Below are positions 60,450-64,000 of a stretch of DNA of 64,000 nt, piece by piece. The notes under the pieces were generated by a model. It worked only from the letters and a program-made list of their open reading frames with translations. It made no database searches and had not been told where the DNA came from. The stretch is from Prevotellaceae bacterium. GTDB taxonomy: Bacteria; Bacteroidota; Bacteroidia; Bacteroidales; Muribaculaceae. Within the stretch, counting starts at the first letter, position 1. Every line of letters starts with the position of its first letter. The translations under genes and the position numbers were made by a program. The stretch is taken from positions 62,001 to 126,000 of the forward strand of contig JAETNS010000008.1 in assembly GCA_021772015.1 (NCBI GenBank). The letters run 5' to 3'.

Positions 60450-63400
60450 ATGAATCCAACTTTCAAATCTGCCATGAGCCATTGCTCAGGATGGGCGCGC
60501 CGCCTGTTGGCTGCCGCCATATTGTTTCCGGCAATCTCAGTGTCCGCGTTGGCTGCGGACATCAAAGTCCAAGGCACAGTCACCGGCGACGGCGAACCTC
60601 TGCCGGGGGCGACCGTGACTGAAGCCGGTAATCCCGGCAACGGCACGACCACCGATGTCGACGGCCGCTTCACGCTTACACTACCCGACAAAGGGAGTGT
60701 CACGGCCAGCTTCATAGGATACAAGACAACCACAGTCAAAGTGGCCGGTCGGCGCGACATACCTATAACATTGGAATCTGACGAGAATGTGCTCGACGAG
60801 GTCGTCGCCATCGGTTACGGTGTGCAGCAGAAGAAACTCGTCACCGGAGCGACCCTGCAGGTCAAGGGTGACGAGATCGCCCGCCAGAACACCATGTCGG
60901 CGATGGGGGCGCTCCAGAGTCAGGCTCCCGGTGTGAACATCGTCAAGAATTCCGGAAAAGCCGGTGACGGTTTCAAAGTCAATATCCGTGGTCTGGGCAC
61001 AATCTACAATTCTTCCCCGCTGGTTGTAATCGACGGAGTCAGCGGCGGAGACCTCAACCTGCTTGACCCTAACGACATCGAGAGCATCGACGTGCTGAAA
61101 GACGCAGCTTCCGCAGCGATCTATGGTGCGCGGGCAGCCAACGGTGTCATACTTGTGACAACCAAGAAAGGTAGCAAGGAGAAGGTCAACGCCCATTTCA
61201 ACATGTATCTCGGTTGGCAGTCGATCCCCAAGACCGTAACCCCCCTGAATGCCCAGCAGTATGTCGAGCTGATGAAGGATACCGGCCTGACCGACGCTGA
61301 TTTTGCCGCCAATGTGCCGCTTTGGGAACAGATACAGAGCGGTGAGTTCACCGGTACGAACTGGCTTGACGAGATCCAGAAAAAAAACGGCTTCAAGCAA
61401 GGTTACAATTTCGGTCTCGACGGAGGGGGCGAACGATCTACCTATTCATTGGGTGTGAGCTATGCATCCGAGACCCCGACCATCGGCGTGACCGCCGACG
61501 ATGTCACCCAGCGTTACGAGCGTTTCACCCTACGTTTCAATTCCGAACATATAATTGTGAAACGTCCAGACCGCGACCTGTTGAAATTCGGCCAGACCCT
61601 GACAATGGCCCATGTAAATTCCAAGGGGATGAATCAGGGTACAGGCAACATGTACTGGAACGATGTCCGCAACGCCCTTTGCGCCTCTCCGCTTTTCCCC
61701 GTTATGGAGAATCCCGAAAAATACGCGTGGCCGGTGTTGCTCGACAGTGACGAGACCAACCCTGTGGCCGAGATGTATTACCTCCGCTCGTTCACACAGA
61801 GCAAGAACTACAATGCCCGTGGAAATCTGTATCTGGTCCTCGAGCCGATCAAGGGGCTGACATTCAAGAGCGCGTTCGGGTTTGCCTACAACGGCTGGAA
61901 TTCCCGCGAGTATGTCCCCGTATACCAGCTCAACGAGAAGAGCTACGCCAAGACTGACAAAGTCAGCCAAGGTTCGGGCAACGGTTTGCAATGGACCTGG
62001 GACAATACCATCAGTTATGATTTTACTGTCAAGGGGCACCATCTCAATATCCTCGCCGGTAACTCCGTGGAGAAATGGGGTCTCGGACAGGACATGAACG
62101 GCTCCAACCGCGACAGCGAGTTTGACAGTTTCGAATACGCCTGGCTCAGCAATGTCAAGACCATCGCTTCCGGCTCGACCACCCTTTCGGGCGCTCCCTG
62201 GAGCCGAGGACAGCTTGTCTCATGGTTCGGACGTGTCAACTACGATTATGACCGCCGCTATATGGCTACCGTCACAATGCGTGCCGACGGTTCGTCAAAC
62301 TTCGCCCGTGGTCATCGGTGGGGTTATTTCCCCTCGGTCTCGGCCGGATGGAACATCGCCGCCGAGAAGTTCATGGAAGACCAGTCGACATGGCTTGACA
62401 TGCTGAAACTGCGTGTTTCCTGGGGTGAGAACGGTAACTGCAATATTCCGACTTTCCGCTATCTTTCGACCATCGCTTTTGGCAATGCCACCAATGCCGC
62501 CTGGTATTACTTCGGGGATGACAAGAGCCATCCGACCATCGGCGCTTACCCTGACATCATGAGCAACCCCGACTTGAAATGGGAGACTTCCCGCCAGACC
62601 GATATAGGTCTTGACGCGCGTTTCCTCCAAAACCGTCTGGGCTTCACTTTCGACTGGTATGAGAAGAAGACTCTCGACTGGCTCGTGCAGCCTACCGCTC
62701 TTGGGATCTGGGGCACCGGCGCTCCTTATGTCAACGGTGGCGACATAAAGAACACCGGCGTGGAGTTCTCTCTGTCATGGAATGACCGCATCGGAGATTT
62801 CACCTACAGTGTCTCGGCCAACCTGGCCCATAACCGCAACGAGGTATTGCGGATCGCCAACGGAAACGGCCTGATAGAAGGAAAGGCCGACATCCTCGCC
62901 CAGAACACCACTTCATTCTACCGTGCCCAGGAGGGTCATCCCCTCGGTTACTTCTATGGTTACGAGACAGCGGGTATCTTCCAGAACCAGGATCAGATCG
63001 ACAACTATATCAGTCCGGCGACCGGCCTTCCCATCATGCCCTCCGCCAAGCCCGGCGACGTGATCTTCGTTGACCGCGACGGCGACGGGACCATCACTCC
63101 GGAGGACAGGACCGCTATCGGTAATCCGTATCCCGACCTGACTTACGGTATCAATATACTGTTGGGCTACAAAGGTTTCGATTTCTCCCTTACAGGCTAC
63201 GGAGTCGCAGGCAACCAGATCGCCCGTTCCTACCGCAGCGGTACCGACAAACCTTATGACAACTACACCACTGAAATGCTTGGCCGCTGGCATGGGGAAG
63301 GTACTTCCAACCGTCTTCCCGCAATTGGCGGTTCGGCAATCAACTGGCAGTATGTCAGCGACCTGTATATAGAAGACGGCGACTATTTCCGTATCACCAA

Positions 63401-63620
63401 CATCACGCTCGGCTATGATTTCAAGCGGCTTTTCCCGCGTCTGCCTCTTAGCAAGCTGCGTCTTTACGGAGCGGTGCAGAATCCCTTCACCTTTACAAAA
63501 TATTCCGGCATGGATCCGGAAATCGGCTACGGAGGAGGCGACAACTGGGCATCAGGCATAGATCTGGGATATTACCCCGGCTCACGCAGCTACCTCATCG
63601 GCCTTAGCATCGAATATTGA
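60450..63620 (+). CDS. susC: SusC/RagA-family TonB-dependent outer-membrane transporter
   Basis: 1056 residues. A signal peptide ends at about SALA (ADIKV next). Then come a carboxypeptidase-regulatory-like domain at about residues 37-110 (VQGTVTGDGEPLPGATVTEAG, then GRFTLTLP), the TonB-box region (DEVVAIGYGVQQKKLVTGA), the plug (INIRGLGT-like NIRGLGTIYNSSPLVVIDGV, then GARAANGVILVTTKKG), and a C-terminal 22-strand barrel ending in RSYLIGLSIEY. It imports oligosaccharides bound by SusD. It is divergently transcribed from the regulator. The downstream susD start lies 41 nt after its stop, as in other Sus loci. Confidence 0.96.
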   Translation: MNPTFKSAMSHCSGWARRLLAAAILFPAISVSALAADIKVQGTVTGDGEPLPGATVTEAGNPGNGTTTDVDGRFTLTLPDKGSVTASFIGYKTTTVKVAGRRDIPITLESDENVLDEVVAIGYGVQQKKLVTGATLQVKGDEIARQNTMSAMGALQSQAPGVNIVKNSGKAGDGFKVNIRGLGTIYNSSPLVVIDGVSGGDLNLLDPNDIESIDVLKDAASAAIYGARAANGVILVTTKKGSKEKVNAHFNMYLGWQSIPKTVTPLNAQQYVELMKDTGLTDADFAANVPLWEQIQSGEFTGTNWLDEIQKKNGFKQGYNFGLDGGGERSTYSLGVSYASETPTIGVTADDVTQRYERFTLRFNSEHIIVKRPDRDLLKFGQTLTMAHVNSKGMNQGTGNMYWNDVRNALCASPLFPVMENPEKYAWPVLLDSDETNPVAEMYYLRSFTQSKNYNARGNLYLVLEPIKGLTFKSAFGFAYNGWNSREYVPVYQLNEKSYAKTDKVSQGSGNGLQWTWDNTISYDFTVKGHHLNILAGNSVEKWGLGQDMNGSNRDSEFDSFEYAWLSNVKTIASGSTTLSGAPWSRGQLVSWFGRVNYDYDRRYMATVTMRADGSSNFARGHRWGYFPSVSAGWNIAAEKFMEDQSTWLDMLKLRVSWGENGNCNIPTFRYLSTIAFGNATNAAWYYFGDDKSHPTIGAYPDIMSNPDLKWETSRQTDIGLDARFLQNRLGFTFDWYEKKTLDWLVQPTALGIWGTGAPYVNGGDIKNTGVEFSLSWNDRIGDFTYSVSANLAHNRNEVLRIANGNGLIEGKADILAQNTTSFYRAQEGHPLGYFYGYETAGIFQNQDQIDNYISPATGLPIMPSAKPGDVIFVDRDGDGTITPEDRTAIGNPYPDLTYGINILLGYKGFDFSLTGYGVAGNQIARSYRSGTDKPYDNYTTEMLGRWHGEGTSNRLPAIGGSAINWQYVSDLYIEDGDYFRITNITLGYDFKRLFPRLPLSKLRLYGAVQNPFTFTKYSGMDPEIGYGGGDNWASGIDLGYYPGSRSYLIGLSIEY

Positions 63621-63661
63621 TCTTCCGCCGCTAAAAATCATCACCTTAACATCCTGAAAAA

Positions 63662-64000
63662 ATGAAAAAGCTGTTTTCAATTTTCACCATCATATTGCTT
63701 CTCGCGGGGATCACATCATGTGAGGACTTCCTCGACACCGAGAATCTCACCAAGAAAGACACCTCCAATTATCCCAAGAATCCGGAGGATGCCGACCAGC
63801 TCCTTACAGGTGTGTATTCCATGTTGGGCCGGTGCGAGCCGCTCGGATTCACATATTTCATCTCCGAGATCATGAGTGACAACTGTTTTGGCGGGGGAGA
63901 CCAGGCCGACAAGTCATGCAAGGCAATGGACCAGTTCAAGAAATCAAGTGAGGACATGTTCCGCTGGAGCTGGCGTGCCCGCTACATGGGTATATACCGC
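63662..64000 (+). CDS. susD: SusD/RagB-family nutrient-binding outer-membrane lipoprotein, partial
   Basis: The first 113 codons are inside the window and the gene runs off the end. The signal sequence MKKLFSIFTIILLLAGITSC ends in a lipobox with the lipid-bearing cysteine at residue 20, followed by EDFLDTEN, the usual CxDFLD start of SusD proteins. PKNPEDADQLLTGVYSM is the first TPR-like helix region. It forms a lid on the SusC barrel and captures the glycan. Cell-surface location. The upstream neighbour susC supports the call. Confidence 0.93.
   Translation, partial: MKKLFSIFTIILLLAGITSCEDFLDTENLTKKDTSNYPKNPEDADQLLTGVYSMLGRCEPLGFTYFISEIMSDNCFGGGDQADKSCKAMDQFKKSSEDMFRWSWRARYMGIYR

Overview
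The window looks like a chromosomal segment of a gut Bacteroidales bacterium, probably Muribaculaceae or a close relative. The evidence is promoters of the Bacteroidetes type (TTG about 17-20 nt before TAnnTTTG), a SusC/SusD pair with a hybrid two-component regulator, a ferredoxin-dependent 2-oxoacid oxidoreductase, ATP-type PEP carboxykinase, a CstA/SUF/PorT gene set, and secreted proteins ending in a type IX-like C-terminal tail. I saw no tRNA, rRNA, CRISPR array, transposase or prophage. The genus is inferred, not proven.

Layout. 1-30 kb: the end of a type IX plug-like gene, three related secreted carbohydrate-binding-like proteins (529, 1342 and 1231 residues), pckA, an AspT/YidE-type transporter, a small GxxExxY nuclease-fold gene, an MsbA-like ABC exporter, thioredoxin, holA, a TPR/PD40 protein, cstA, a PHP phosphatase, a DUF6056-like membrane protein, korDABC, a hypothetical protein, a low-complexity secreted protein and a small lipoprotein. 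Six large, nearly perfect palindromes of one family sit at 3' ends of genes in this part only; one lies directly upstream of the GxxExxY gene. 30-45 kb: a lipoprotein thioredoxin, mdh, a GNAT/small-protein pair, cvpA-sufBCDS, a PorT-like barrel, a LysM/binding-protein fusion, a CpxP/Spy-like protein, a DUF4886 SGNH-like protein, a CDF metal exporter and pncB. 45.7-64 kb: a polysaccharide utilization locus.

The utilization locus holds, in transcription order on the minus strand, GH16, a stand-alone tail-type domain protein, a small protein with a sorting-like tail, a second GH16 fused to the same tail-type domain, a parallel beta-helix protein, a leucine-rich BspA-like protein, GH3 and an acetyl-xylan-esterase-like hydrolase. 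Upstream lies the hybrid two-component regulator, and divergently from it susC and the start of susD. Two GH16 enzymes plus GH3 suggest a beta-glucan (1,3 or mixed-linkage) as substrate. The regulator is split by a one-base frameshift near 58045. The susC promoter and the GH16 operon promoter share an 11-bp word at nearly equal distance from their -7 elements, a good operator candidate.

Points most worth following: the covarying palindrome family and its link to the GxxExxY gene; the shared homopolymeric G tract upstream of the two giant secreted proteins, which suggests phase variation; the regulator frameshift and candidate operator; and the tail-type domain present both fused to and beside GH16.
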